A stretch of 64,000 nt of DNA from Schistocerca nitens (lineage: Eukaryota > Arthropoda > Insecta > Orthoptera > Acrididae): contig NC_064623.1 of assembly GCF_023898315.1 (NCBI RefSeq), positions 14,893,140 to 14,957,139 on the forward strand, read 5' to 3'. This document shows positions 32,250 to 44,248 of the stretch, piece after piece. Under the pieces are notes generated by a model that made no database searches, was not told where the DNA came from, and saw only the letters and a list, made by a program, of their open reading frames with translations. Positions within the stretch are counted from its first letter, which is position 1. Each line of letters begins with the position of its first letter. A program made the position numbers and the translations under genes.

Positions 32250-35200
32250 ATGACAACGACAACGAACCAAGCATATAAGGTGGGCACAGTGAACATTAAC
32301 ACCGCACGTTCGCTTGCAAAGATGCAACTTCTCCGGGACATGATTTACGCCACAGACGTTGATATTCTGCTGATGCAGGAAACCTTCAATGCTGCTTTTC
32401 CCGACGTGCATGGATACAACACTTATCTAGCGCCGACTCCAGATGGAGGACGTGGCACAGCGATACTAGTCCGGGAAGGGATTCCGGTGTGTGACCTCGA
32501 TTACCTTCCTTCGGATCGGGGTTTGGCTATGACCGTGAACGGCATTCGTATCGTCAACATCTATGCACCCTCCGGATCTGACAATCGACAGGCGCGTGCA
32601 CGATTCTACTCGGAGGAGATTGCCCCCCTATTCCATGCGAGGTATGACCACATCTTGATGGGGGGGATTTTAACTGTGTACTCACACCGAAGGATCAAAC
32701 TCCTAATTTCAGCTCCTGCCACGCATTGACCACGATCTGCCGGGACATGGCCCTTATGGACACGTGGGAAAAGATCCATGGGCAGCGAGAGGGCTACACG
32801 TATTTTACTAGCCACTCGGCTATGTTTCTGACGGATTAAGAGATCACGTGTTGGCTGCTGAACGTTGGCCCATAGCTTTTACGGATCACCTTGCGTATTT
32901 ATGCACGTTAACCCTCCCACGGCAGCGGGTCTGGCGGAGTCGTAGTTCCTGGAAACTTAATTCCTCCTTATTGGTGGATCTCGAATGTCGCCAGCGGATC
33001 GAAGAAACATGGCAGACTTGCACTCGCCGTCTGCCGCTGCACCGTACGGTTCTTTCGTGGTGGCTGCAGTGTGCAAAACCGGCGATACGAAGAGCTCTCA
33101 TAACGTATGGCAAGGAAAAAGCGAAATGACTCCGAGATACACTTGACTATTACTACATAGTGCTCCGCGACCTGTCCTCCAGGGCCCCATCGCCCGAACG
33201 TCAAGCGGAAGTCCATCGCATTCAGGCCTGCATTTTATCGATCACGAGACGTCGACTGGAGGGACTTTCGATCCGTGCTCGGTGCTTGGACAACGTCGAT
33301 GGAGAACGTATTGGCATGCATCATGTGTCCAAGGGACATGCGCGTAATCGCCGATCCCTAATCACAGTCCTCCATGATGACGATGGTCGGCCCTTGACGT
33401 CACAACAGGCCATTGCTGCTGAGTTTCTGGAGCATTACCGCCTCCTTTTCACTGGGACGCCGACGGACAATCGGACTGAAGAAGAAATTTTGCGACAGAT
33501 GCAAACGGAGGTGGATGGTCCGGATGCAGAGGCGCTATTGGAACCCCTAACGGAAGATGACATCCGGGGCGCACTCGCGAAGGGTGCGGTGCATAAATCC
33601 CCTGGGCCAGATGGGTTGACACTCGAATTTTACCGCGCATTTGCGGATTTAATGATGTCCCAGTTGGTATTGATGTATAACGAGTTATTGAGCCCTGACA
33701 CGGACGTTCCGTCGCAGTTCATGGCGGGACTGCTTATACCAATACCGAAATCGACAGCGAGTGACAGCGCCCATCAATTTAGACCGCTCACGATGCTCAA
33801 TACTGACTATAAGATCTTCGCGCGAATGTTGGCGGCAAGGCTCAAGATTGTAATATCCAAGACAATACCACCAGACCAGGCTTGTTTAGGGGTTCGGAGC
33901 AACATACATTCTATCCTCGGCGAATACCGTGACGTAATTTCCCTGACGGAAGCTTGTCGCATGCGAGCGGCGTTCGTATCGGTGGATTTTGATCGTGCCT
34001 TTGACAGGATCAACCATGATTTCCTTGACTCGACCATGAGACGCATGGCGATACTACAGGATTTTATTACCGTCCTCATGCGCCTCCTTCGCGGCGCTTC
34101 TTCGACAGTGAGAGTCAATGGCAGGGAGGTAGGAACGATTCCTGTTCGCAGCTCAGTTAGGCAAGGATGTCCCTTGTCGATGATACTGTTTACAATAGCG
34201 CTCGAACCATTGATGCAGACTCTTAGACGGACTCTAACAGGCGTCCGACTCCGTGCGAGCTCCTTCACGTGTCGTGCATATGCCGACGACTTGATGATAC
34301 TCGTCCGGTCGGAGAACGAAGTCAGTCAGGTGGTTACCCTTCTTACTACGTACGGGGTAGCTGCGGGAAGCAGGGTCAACACGAATAAAACCAAGATCAT
34401 GCACATCGGTCGAGGGCTGGACGTTCTGCGAAGTCCGTTTACGACGGTGGACATCTTGCGATGCTTAGGTGTCTTGTTCACCCGATCGCTATGGCAATCA
34501 GCGGCGGCGAGCTATCGACGTCTCCTCCAGAACGTCCGACTGCACATACGCAACAATTCACTCCGAACGCACGACCTGCTCCAAAGGGTGGACTACAGTA
34601 ATGTTCACCTGGCCTCGCGACTGCCGCACTTGGCACAGGTACTGCCAATGCCACATGGTATCGCTGACAGATTAATGGCGGCCTTTGGATACTATGTCAG
34701 CCAAGGAAGGTTGTTTAAGATCAAATACGAGACTTCAACTCTCCCACACCATTCTGGAGGACTTAACCTCACGGATGTGCGGAACAAGACTCTCGCTCTA
34801 TACCTGCGAGCGACGCTACGAACTTGGAAGCAGCGGCAACACGCCATCACGTCGGCCATCCTGGATGTGCTTCTTCCCACGTCCTTTGAACCCCCGGTAG
34901 CAGTAGGCACCATCTCGCCCTCGTTTTCTCACGTCGCGCGATTTTTTGTTGATTTTAGTTATGTTCAGTTACAGATACCTTCTACCAGAATCCCCACTAC
35001 CCGTGAGATATATCGATACTTGCGGCGTCATCATGGCAGCAATGTTGTCGAACTTAAATACCCAACACGAAACTGGCGACAGATTTGGCGAGCTGTCCAC
35101 ACACCACTCCTCACCACAGCAGCGCGATCGTCATGGTATACATTAATCAACCGAAAGACAGTCAACTGCCAACGATTGTACGACATTCGCATGGTGGATT

Positions 35201-35601
35201 CCCCGCTCTGCCTTATATGTGGCATGCAGGACACCGACGAACATTCTCTGCAGTGCGGTGAGGCAAAGGATGTTTGGCGGCTGACGCAACGCATCATGGC
35301 CCTCCTCCGACACACCGACGAATCAACGATCACGTCGGACGCTTTATTTTTCCCTGACCCTGTCTTTTTCCCCTCACAAAAAACATCGGCAATCCGATGG
35401 ATTGGAGGACACGCATCGCACTACGTGCTCTCGCGGACCTTGATATCGGCCATGGACTATTGGCATTATCTATTAGAACAACACGAAATCATCAGACGAC
35501 ACTCTAAATATAAAACGCATTTTGCGAACTTTCTCGGCAGCATGTTTCATAACCCCCCGAAGCGGTGGGGAGTCCCAGGTTTACGTTGTTTCGAGGGATA
35601 G
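32250..35601 (+). pseudogene. LINE ORF2: apurinic endonuclease and reverse transcriptase, damaged
   Basis: ORF2 starts MTTTTNQAYKVGTVNINTAR at 32250. Endonuclease blocks are LLMQETFN and RIVNIYAPSGSDNRQAR. A G-run indel near 32660 disrupts GGDFNCVL. A second shift near 32836 restores the frame used by the RT. A TGA at about 33127 interrupts it once more. From 33160 the frame is open for 813 codons: GPDGLTLEFYRAF, FRPLTMLNTDYKIFARMLAA, motif A FVSVDFDRAFDRINH, VRQGCPLSMILFTIALEP, the catalytic YADDLMIL, and a C-terminal cysteine cluster (CLICGMQDTDEHSLQC, about 35211-35258). Two frameshifts and one nonsense codon inactivate this copy; the RT itself looks intact. Confidence 0.82.
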
Positions 35602-35740
35602 GATTTACTCCCAGTGAAGTGACGAGGCTGTCACTTCGGCCCTATATTTATTTCCCTTCTTTTTTGTATATGATTTTTCTTTTGGGACATTACAATTAAA
35701 TGAATAAATAAAATATTATTGTTACTACAAAAAAAAAGGA

Positions 35741-35847
35741 CAATATCAATGTTTCCTTCCTGCTGCCTCTCCCTTATCCTGTCAGGAGACGGGGACACCG
35801 TGGCCAGGCCTCCAAGTACGACCCCTGCCCACTCTGCCCCTGACCTA

Positions 35848-35896
<49 letters not shown>
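35741..35896 (+). other. Post-LINE segment ending in a 47-base A run
   Basis: About 110 bases of non-LINE-like sequence lie between the first A tract (35729-35737) and a pure A run at 35850-35896. This fits either a second polyadenylation site, so that the segment belongs to the element or is a transduced flank, or an unrelated insertion. Confidence 0.5.
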
Positions 35897-35898
<2 letters not shown>

Positions 35899-37587
35899 GT
35901 AAAATTTCATTGGAAAAAAAAAGCGTAATGAGTAGTGTAACTGTCTTGTATTTAGTTGTTAGTTGGGGCGGTGGTTCGCCTATTGACACTCCTCTACTTT
36001 ATTTTTAACATTAGCGTTTTCATTAGGTTCTGATACTTTATTATTAGTTTAATATAAGTATATACTACGATATTTGATGTTATGTAAATATAAGTTCACC
36101 TTTTTTTGAGGGGTGACTTTGTTCGATTGGCTTAATCTACAGGACAGCTTGCACTACTTCCATAAAGATATTTTGCTCCTTTTCCTTTTACGCTTCGTAA
36201 TTCAGATGTTGCAAAGATTCTGCTACTGGGTAGGAACAGTGATCAAGTAAGACTGACCTTGCGGTTTTAATAAAATGTGAGAATGATGAAATAATGTTTA
36301 TCTTATGCGGAGAAGTGTTCCAAATTTGTACCGCACTGTTTGTAATGGAACTTTTATATGTCTCTGTCCTTATTGATTGGACATGGTACATTCCTTTTCG
36401 TGGACGATGGAGGAAATGTGCCTTTTAATAGAGCTAACGTGGGAATTTTACGCGCGCCCGTTGAGTGAACAGTGTGATTTACGAACTAGAAACATCGCTC
36501 AACTGCCGCTGGAGTGCGTTGGGCCCCACGTACCGTATGCACCAGTCGCATCGTTCCTGAGCGTTCAGCAGCACGTTGAACTTGGCACGCTGAACGTTAA
36601 CGTTGGACAGCACGGTCCGTGTGCCGACGGCTTGACGGTACGTCTTTCCAGAGTGGGAAGGAGCGCCTGGTCCCCGGCACGAATCCGCCCGACGGACTTG
36701 TGTCGAGGTCCGGTGAACGAATGCCGGACATTTGCCACGCCGGACATTTGCCACACCTGCCCCTTCGCCAGGTAGCGATCCCTCAGGTAAGGGACGCCCT
36801 TCCTCGTACTTCTTCTGTCCGCTTTCAAACCGCCGTCTCCACATCTTACTCGATGCAACCAGTACGTAAGGGACCTTCTTCTTCGACATCTTGGCGAGAT
36901 ACAGAGCTCCTTTTCCGAAATAGAAATATTTATAGCTTTTGGGAAACGAAAGCAATTCCGACGATCATGTCAGTATGTAATTAGTTCTGCCAAGTATAAA
37001 TATAGATCCCTCTGTCTGTACGGTAACTTCCTTTCACGCTTACTGATTGCGATAGAAAAAGTCCATCGGCATGGGAGCAACAAGAAAGGAACGATGTAAA
37101 GAGAATGCGAATGTACGCTAATCATTTCTTTTTGATCACTGCATTTGTGCCTACTTTAATTACTACAACTGCATGCCCAAAAGACGATAAGGAAAGAAGA
37201 AATGGGTATGTGAATGTTTGAAAAGAAGAACGACATACTCCATATTAATTTATTCTCTAAAATCCGATATCCCTTGCGGCGAAACATTAGTTAATAAAGT
37301 GTAGCGGGGCAATGTTCAAAACATGACTGAAAATACGTTCATAAACAGAGATAAGAACATCTATGGTTGTATCTCATCTAAAGTCGACGTACAATTTTAA
37401 AATGTTAGAAACAAGGAAATGAAGGAATACAGAATGGAACATACGTTGTTGTTCTACATTGTTTAGCTCTGGTATTTACAGGGTCACAGAGAAAGCATCC
37501 TAGGTTTTGGAGGGAAAAGCCGTAATTGTAATGATCTCGACTACAACAGAAACAAGAAGCAGAACTTAAGGAAAAATAATATAGTGT
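35897..37587. other. No gene; contains a CG-rich repeat-like block at 36500-36900
   Basis: A minus-strand frame over 36479-36955 is open but has no recognisable domain. Bases 36618-36640 are the inverted match of a motif at 27798-27820. The words GGACATTTGCCAC(G/A)C recur near 36727-36756 and, inverted, at 38550-38590. The remainder is AT-rich without features. Confidence 0.4.
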
Positions 37588-38601
37588 GTGTTCCAGCTCA
37601 CAAGCGACATTGAAGCAGGTAGTTTCTGTGACTTAGTATGGACAGAGGTTATATTCGACAACCGGAATAAATTAATAACTGGCTCCTTTTACCGATCCCC
37701 GGTCTCAGATGAAACAGTTGCTGAACATTTCAAAGAAAACTCGAGTCTCATCGCAAACAGGTACCATACTCATACAATTATAGTTGGCAGTGACTTCAAT
37801 CTACCTTCCGTATGTTGACAAAAATACATTTTCAGACCCTACTGTAGATAGAAAACAACTTCCATAATTGTTCTAAATGCTTTTTATAAAATTATTTTGA
37901 ACAATTAGTTCACGAGGCCATTCAAATTGTAAATGCTTACGAAAACACACTCGACCACTTAGCCCCAAATAATCCTGAGCATCACGACGGATACAGGAAT
38001 TAGTGAACACACAGTCGTAGCCAGACTCAATTCCGTAACAAAGAAATTCACCAAAACTAGACGCGAAATATATATATTTACAAAACAAACTAAAAATTCG
38101 GTTGACGCCTTTCTAAGAGACAGTCTCCAATCCTTCCAAACTATGTAAGTCAAGACTATATGTGGCTTAAGTTCAAAGAAATAGTATCAACAGCACTCGA
38201 GAGATTCATACCAAATAAATTAATATCAGACGGAACTGATCCCCCATGGTACACAAAACACGACAGAAAGCTGCTGCAGGAGCACCGAAGAAGGCACGTA
38301 TAATTTAAACGAGAGCAAAATCTCCAAGATTGGCAAAGTTTTACTGTGGCTCGAAATTTGGTGCGGATTTCAATGCGAGATGCATTTAATAGTTTCCACA
38401 ACGAAACTCTCTCTAGACATGTGGCAGAAAATCCATACAGATTCTGGTCCTGTGTTAAGTAAACCAGCGGAAAGGCTCAGCAAGCGATGAGGAGGAGGAG
38501 GGGGAGACAAGGGACCCAACCCTTCACAGCAGGTAAAATCGTGGCAAATGTCCGCCGTGGAAAATGTCCGGCGTGGCAAATGTCCGCACACCCCGGTGAA
38601 C

Positions 38602-40010
38602 TAGAGATGGGCAAAACTGTTCTTTTCAGAGATTGGATCAGAACTGTTCACTCCCTGAAATGAATTAGCTCTTTTTCATGACTCACCACTCAATTACAAA
38701 AGAAAATAAATGAAAGGCACATTGCCCTTTAAACTTGGTTTATTCCAGTACTATACCTGTATTTTGATCTTATTTGATCCTACTTTGAAGTAACACAGAT
38801 AATGAGTAAGAATTTTGTATTGTTTATTGAAATTTCCACGATATGACAAAGTTTTTGATTATTGATTTATTTTGCACTAGCGTGGTTTTTTGGGTGATCG
38901 GAAAATGTTGTAACTTGAGATTTACATTAACAATATATTTGGCTATAATGTATTAAAATTTCATTAACCTCATACAAATACATCGCAAGCCATATATTTT
39001 TCCTTTCGAAGACGCCTAAAATCGCAAAATCCGTACCAGAATAAGAAAAAAAAATATAAATTTGACTGTAAAACGAAAGTGCTGCATATAGCCTTACGCA
39101 GAATAAAACAAGGAAAATATTGGTGTATCACATTTTGCGATACGTTTATCGGTTCGCTCGTAATTAAAGCGTAAATTCGAGTGTCCATAATAAAAATCCT
39201 ATAGTAAGAGTAGTCATCAGGAACCTAATCTAATCAGTTTAAACAAATAAAAATAAAATAAAAACAATTGATGTATACATAACATAATAATGTAATATAC
39301 ATAGCGGTATTACTATGAAGAACAATATCCAGTGGGGACAAACTCCGATGCAGAGGCGCTGAGTCGAGCAGGTCGAGCCGCGAGCTGTATTACTGCGTGA
39401 GCTGAGACCGCAGAGACTAGAGTGACACCAGAGTCGCTTTGCTCGACGCTCTGGCTAGAGTCGAGACGGTGGGGTGAGCGCTGAGCGGGCGAGTTCCGAG
39501 GGTGGGGGAAGCGGTGAACTCACCCGCTCCGAGACAAATCGTCCGCTCCCTTGCGAGCAGGTTTTTGCAAGTAGTTCCTATGTTATCCGCTAGGTGGCTC
39601 TCTGTCCTGTTGCTGGCATCAACTGCCCAGAGGGCAGGACGTGCGACTGAAACTATCGCCGACAGAGTGCGATGCGAAGTTAAGCTGCGCCAGACACTGC
39701 ACAGTGCACACGGCAGACGACGCACAGAGACGGCCCGGCATATGTGAAACACAAAATCCAATGGGGCACTGCACAATGCAAGCAGCCAAGGTAGAAGCAG
39801 GGCAGAGGCCGGCGCTGGCTGTGTTGTGTGGCGTGCACTGTGCTCTGACCAGCAGAGGCGCTGCTGATATGCTCCGTCTCTCTCTCTCTCTCTCTCTCTG
39901 CCGTGGGAAACGTTTGGAGCTACCGTTCTTATTTTCTGAATCACTGATTGTTCACTCCTTTGAAAGATTGAACTCTATGAATTAGTTCAAGAGCGGATCC
40001 CCCATCTCTA
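38602..40010. mobile_element. Non-autonomous hAT element with 8-bp target duplication
   Basis: Terminal repeats TAGAGATGGGC (left) and, complemented, TAGAGATGGGGG (right) fit the hAT consensus. CGGTGAAC is duplicated at 38594-38601 and 40011-40018. The 1409-bp interior has no transposase, is AT-rich in its first half and GC-rich later, and holds a (TC)n microsatellite. Confidence 0.9.
39877..39899. repeat. (TC)n microsatellite
   Basis: Eleven uninterrupted TC units inside the non-autonomous hAT element. Confidence 0.95.
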
Positions 40011-40654
40011 CGGTGAACCGGCCAGTCTGTAGATGGTTTTTAGGCGGTTTTCCATCTGCCTCGGCGAATGCGGGCTGGTTCCCCTTATTCCGCCTCAGTT
40101 ACACTATGTCGGCGATTGCTGCACAAACAAGTTCTCCACGTACACCACCATTACTCTACCACGCAAACATAGGGGTTACACTCGTCTGGTGTGAGACGTT
40201 CCCTGGGGGGTCCACCGGGGTACGAACCGCACAATAACCCTGGGTTCGGTGCGGGGCGGCGGAGGGGTGAAGTGGACTGCGGTAGTCGTCGTGGGGTTGC
40301 GGACCACTGCGGCTGCGGCGGGGACGGAGCCTCTCCGTCGTTTCTAGGTCCCCAGTTAACATACAATACAATAATATCAAACTAAATTACAAGTCCATAT
40401 CACTAACTGCGATATGCTGCAGGATTTTTTAACATCTATTGTGTTCCAACATTACGAACTATCTCGAAGATAACTGTCAAATTAACATAGTCAACACCAA
40501 TTTAGAAAACATCGTCCCTGCGAAACACAACTAGTTTGTCACTCACACGAAGTCTGGAGCGTTATCGACAAAGGGTTTCCAAATGATTCCGTATTTGTAG
40601 ATTTGCCGAAGGCTTCTGCCACCTTTCGTCACAAGGGGCCTGTAGCCAAATTAA

Positions 40655-41940
40655 GCGTGCTTATGGTGTTGACAGATGCGAAAATTACCGAACTATCAGT
40701 TTAATAAGTCACGGCTGCAAAATACTAACGCGAATTCTTTACAGACGAATGGAAAAACTGGTAGAAGCCGACCTCGGGGAAGATCAGGTTGGATTCCGTA
40801 GAAATATTGAAAAACGTGATGCAGGGAAGCAGTGGTTGGGAAGGGAGTGAGAAAGGGTTGCAGCCTCTCCCCGATGTTATTCAATCTGTATAATGAGCAA
40901 GCAGTGAAGGAAACAAAAGAAAAATTCGGAGTTGGTATTAAAATCCATTGAGAAGAAATAAAAAAAAAAAATTGAAGTTCACCGATGACATTGTAATTCT
41001 GTCAGACACAGCAAAGGACTTGGAAGAGCAGTTGAACGGAATGAATAGCGTCTTGAAAGGAGGATATAACATGAACATCAACAAAATCAAAACGAGGATA
41101 ATAGAATTTAATCAAAAAAATGGTTCAAATGGCTCTGAGCACTATGGGACTTAACATCTGAGGTCATCAGTCCCCTAGAACTTAGAACTACTTAAACCTA
41201 ACTAACCTAAGGACATCACACACATCCATGCCCGAGGCAGGATTCGAACCTGCGACCGTAGCAGTCGCGCAGTTCCGGACTGAGCGCCTAGAACCGCTAG
41301 ACCACCGCGGCCGGCAGAATTTAATCGATTTAAGTCGGGTGATGCTGAGGGAATTAGATTAGGAAATGAGACACTTACAGTAGTAAAGGAGTTTTGCTAT
41401 TTGGGGAGTAAAATAACTGATGATGGTAGACTGGCAATGGCAAGGGAAGCGTTTCTGAAAAAGAGAAATTTGTTAACATCGAGTATAGATTTAAGTGTAA
41501 GGAAGTCGTTTCTGAAAATATTTGTATGGAGTGTAGCCATGTATGGAAGTGAAACATGGACGATAAATAGTTTGGACAAGAAGAGAATAGAAGCTTTCGA
41601 AATGTGGTGCTACAGAAGAATGCTGAAGATTAGATGGGTATATTACATAACTAATGAGGAGGTATTGAATAGGATTGGGGAGAAGTTTGTGTCAAAACTT
41701 GACTAGAAGAAGTGATCGGTTGGTAGGACATGTTCTGAGGCATCAAGGGCTCAATTTAGTATTGGAGGGCAGCGTGGAGGATAAAAATCGTAGTGGGAGA
41801 CCAAGAGATGAATACACTAAGCAGATTCAGAAGGATGTAGGTTGCAGTAGGTACTGGGAGATGAAGAAGCTTGCACGGGATAGAGTAGCATGGAGAGCTG
41901 CATCAAACCAGTCTCATGACTGAATACCACAACAACAACA
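40655..41940 (+). mobile_element. RTE-type LINE fragment, 5'-truncated and internally deleted
   Basis: Begins GTGTTGACAGATGCGAAAATTACC, equivalent to the RT part of the copy at 4840-8340, and ends ACAACAACAACAAC. About 270 bases between the LVEADLGEDQVGFRRN block and the AVVGKGVRKG block are missing (near 40812). The C-terminal blocks KKIEAFEMWCYRRML-like (41581-41640) and RSDRLVGHVLRHQG (41709-41750) remain. It lies inside the CR1/jockey-type LINE and contains a SINE. Confidence 0.85.
41114..41315 (-). repeat. tRNA-derived SINE, full length, with target duplication
   Basis: A-rich tail, then GGTTCAAATGGCTCTGAGC... to GCCGGC on the plus strand. Duplication AGAATTTAATC at 41103-41113 and 41316-41326. 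It is inserted in the RTE fragment, the innermost layer of the nest. Confidence 0.95.
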
Positions 41941-42719
41941 ACATGGAATATCGTCCCAGTTATGCGACTGGATTCGTGATTTCCTGTCAGAGAGGTCACA
42001 GTTCGTAGTAACTGACGGAAAGTAATCGGTTAAAACAGAAGTAATTTCTGGCGTTCCCCAAGGTAGCGCTATAGGCCCCCCCTGTAGCTCCGGATCTTTA
42101 TAAACGATCTAGGACACAATCTAAGCAGCCGTCTGTGTTTGTAGATGGCGCTGACGTTTATCTTCTACTAAAGTCATCAGAAAATCAAAATGAAACTGAA
42201 AAACGATTTACAAAAGATATCTGTATGGTGCGAAAATTGGCAGTTGACCCTAAAGTGTGAGAAGATCCACATGAGTGCTAAAAGGAATCCGTTAAATTTC
42301 GGTTACACGTTAAATCAGTCAAATAAGTAAAATTCAGCTGCTTATTAGGATATATAATTACGAACCACTTAGAATGGAAAGATCTCATACAGAATGTTGG
42401 GGGGAAGGCTAACCAGAGACTGCGTTTTATTCGCAGAACACTTAGAAGACACAGCAGATCCTCTAAAGAGACTGCCTACACTACGCTTGTCGGTCCTCTT
42501 TTGGAATACTGCTGCGCGGTCTGGCATTATTACCAGATAGGGTTAACGGAGTACATCGAGAAAGTTCAAATAAGAGCAGCACATTTTGTATTTTCAAGGA
42601 ATAGAATACGATACAGGATTTGGGGTGGACATCATTAAAACAAATGCGATCATTAAAAAGATATGACATAAAACGTCAGAATGGTTTCCATTAGGATGTT
42701 CAAACTGCACGGTTAGCCG

Positions 42720-43105
42720 CCGGGCGTGATGGGAATTAGTATACGCATGCATGTTTGGCTTAGGGACGGAGCCCACTTTCATTTGGATAGGTTCGTCAGA
42801 AAGGAAAATTTGCGCACTTGGAGAAACGAGAACTCGCATTTCGCGGTCTGGAAGTCTCTTCACACTCAGTGTGTCACTGTGTGCTGTGCAGTGTCCAGTC
42901 CCGGAATAATGGGTGCGATATTACTTGATGGCACGGTGGGCACCCATCGATACGTCAAGGTTTTGGAAGATGATACGATCCCCATTATTCAAAGTGACCC
43001 TGATTTCGACAAGATGCTGAGGCACGCAAGCCTCCCCACCAGTGACAAGGTCTAAGGTGGATGGGTGGCCTTCTTTTCATATAGTTCAATAATTATCACC
43101 CTGTA
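42720..43105 (+). pseudogene. Mariner-like transposase fragment
   Basis: The frame GAHFHLDRFVRKENLRTWRN followed by HTQCVTVCCAVSSPGIMGAI corresponds to the region after the first catalytic aspartate of mariner transposases. A terminus-like CACCCTGTAT follows at about 43098. The rest of the gene is not visible. Confidence 0.6.
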
Positions 43106-43840
43106 TCATGGTGCAAAATATGTAGTCTATTTCAGTGGCCCAATGGTGAACGTAAGGGAACCCTGTCCGTGCAACGGGGTTGATACTGCCAGGACACGTT
43201 AAAATAGAGAAAAATGTAATGGAAAATGGAAAATTAGGTACACGTATAAAAAATATTTCTATTCACAATCTCGATCAGTTTTAGCGACAGCTGCGTTACA
43301 ATGTGGGCCATTAAATAAACATGTTGGCCTCCTATTAACTGTGACAGCAAGTAAACGCTGACACCAAAAGGTTTAGGAGCGTTCTGTCCAGAGGCAGATG
43401 AAATCCTGTACCATACCTACTACTCTCGACAAAATACATTATGTGCAGAACCAGGACACAGGGGTGTCAATGGCTGTGTACGTAATGGGTGACAAAGACG
43501 AAGTAAGCTGTGTCGTGTTGAAAACGGAAATAGCTTTCCTGCTTCGCAATTTCTCGCCCTGTTTTTGGTCAACGAATGCTCTATTGCAGTGGGTGACATC
43601 ATCATCAATTTCTTGCATCATGTATTAACAGCCTGAGACACCATGTCTAACTTTCGATTCCATAACCAAATTTCGCGAAACCCCATACGCTACCAACGCT
43701 GTTTTCCCTTTTTGTTCGTTTCAATAAAAATATGTCACCATCGCCTCCATACCACATCTCATCGTCATTGCCAACATGGTTTCCTCTTTTTCGGAACTAT
43801 GAAAACTATGAAAGGGCGGGGTGAAGATGAAGGTTTACAT
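43106..43840. other. No recognisable feature
   Basis: No repeat or gene identified in this unassigned sequence. Confidence 0.35.
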
Positions 43841-44003
43841 CCCATCGAAGATGGCCTCATTACAGACAGCACAGAAGCTCGCGTTATGGAAGGAAACCAC
43901 CTAGATCTTTTCAGACGAATCACCCTCCCACTTGCCTTGAGAGGTTTACGGAAATCACAGGAAAACCTAGATCAGATGGGCGTCCGAATCATTGTCCCCT
44001 GAT
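43841..44003 (-). repeat. Decayed copy of the second tRNA-derived SINE family
   Basis: Shares GGAAATCAC(A)GGAAAACCTA and the following AGATGGGCGTCCGAATC with the SINE at 29708-29950, but is diverged. Confidence 0.5.
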
Positions 44004-44248
44004 TGCGAGTCTCGTATAGCCACTGAATAATATTGCTCGAAACAAAACAAGAAAAAGCAAAAGTTAGTCACTCACGCGAATGTTGCTCACAACTGTGCAC
44101 ACAGAATAACATACGCTGTATGATCAAAAGTATCCGGACACCTCCAAAAACATTCGTTTTTCATAGTAGGTGCATTGTGCTGCCACCTACTGCCAGGTAC
44201 TCCATATCAGCGACCTCAGTAGTCATTAGACATCGGGAGAGAGCAGAA

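Larger units (their letters stand above)
30740..35740 (+). mobile_element. L1/Tx1-like LINE, nearly full length
   Basis: GC-rich 5' leader (about 30740-30873), zinc-knuckle ORF1, ORF2 with endonuclease and RT, 3' UTR with AATAAA (about 35703) and an A tract at 35729-35737. A further 110 bases and a 47-base A run follow (35741-35896). No target duplication was found, so the exact ends are uncertain. Confidence 0.8.
38545..40385 (+). repeat. High-copy SINE-like repeat, split by a hAT element
   Basis: Sequence around CCGGTGAAC/CGGCCAGTCTG, followed by GGCGGTTTTCCATCTGCC and ending CATACAATACAATAATATC, is a repeat I recognise as common in locust genomes. It is interrupted at CGGTGAAC by 38602-40010. 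The 5' boundary is uncertain. Confidence 0.5.
37588..42680 (+). mobile_element. Fragmented CR1/jockey-type LINE interrupted by several elements
   Basis: Pieces appear in order on one strand. Endonuclease (GSFYRSPVSDETVAEHFKEN and TIIVGSDFNLPS, 37678-37812). Linker (FLRDSLQSF and later FRFWSCVK-like, 38105-38460). RT motif-A neighbourhood in decayed form (40500-40645). RT continuation GISSQLCDWIRDFLSERSQ with GVPQGSAIGP (41944-42080), then the C-terminal region (to about 42680). Between them lie a SINE-like repeat with a hAT (about 38466-40385) and an RTE fragment (40655-41940). Many stops. Confidence 0.65.

Noticed and set aside
31374..32411. 345-codon minus-strand frame
   Set aside because: Shadow of LINE ORF1; no domain, and the plus strand has a clear zinc-knuckle protein.
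35850..35896. Poly-A run as a marker of a processed pseudogene
   Set aside because: No gene-like sequence precedes it except the LINE and a 110-bp segment; LINE-related tail preferred.
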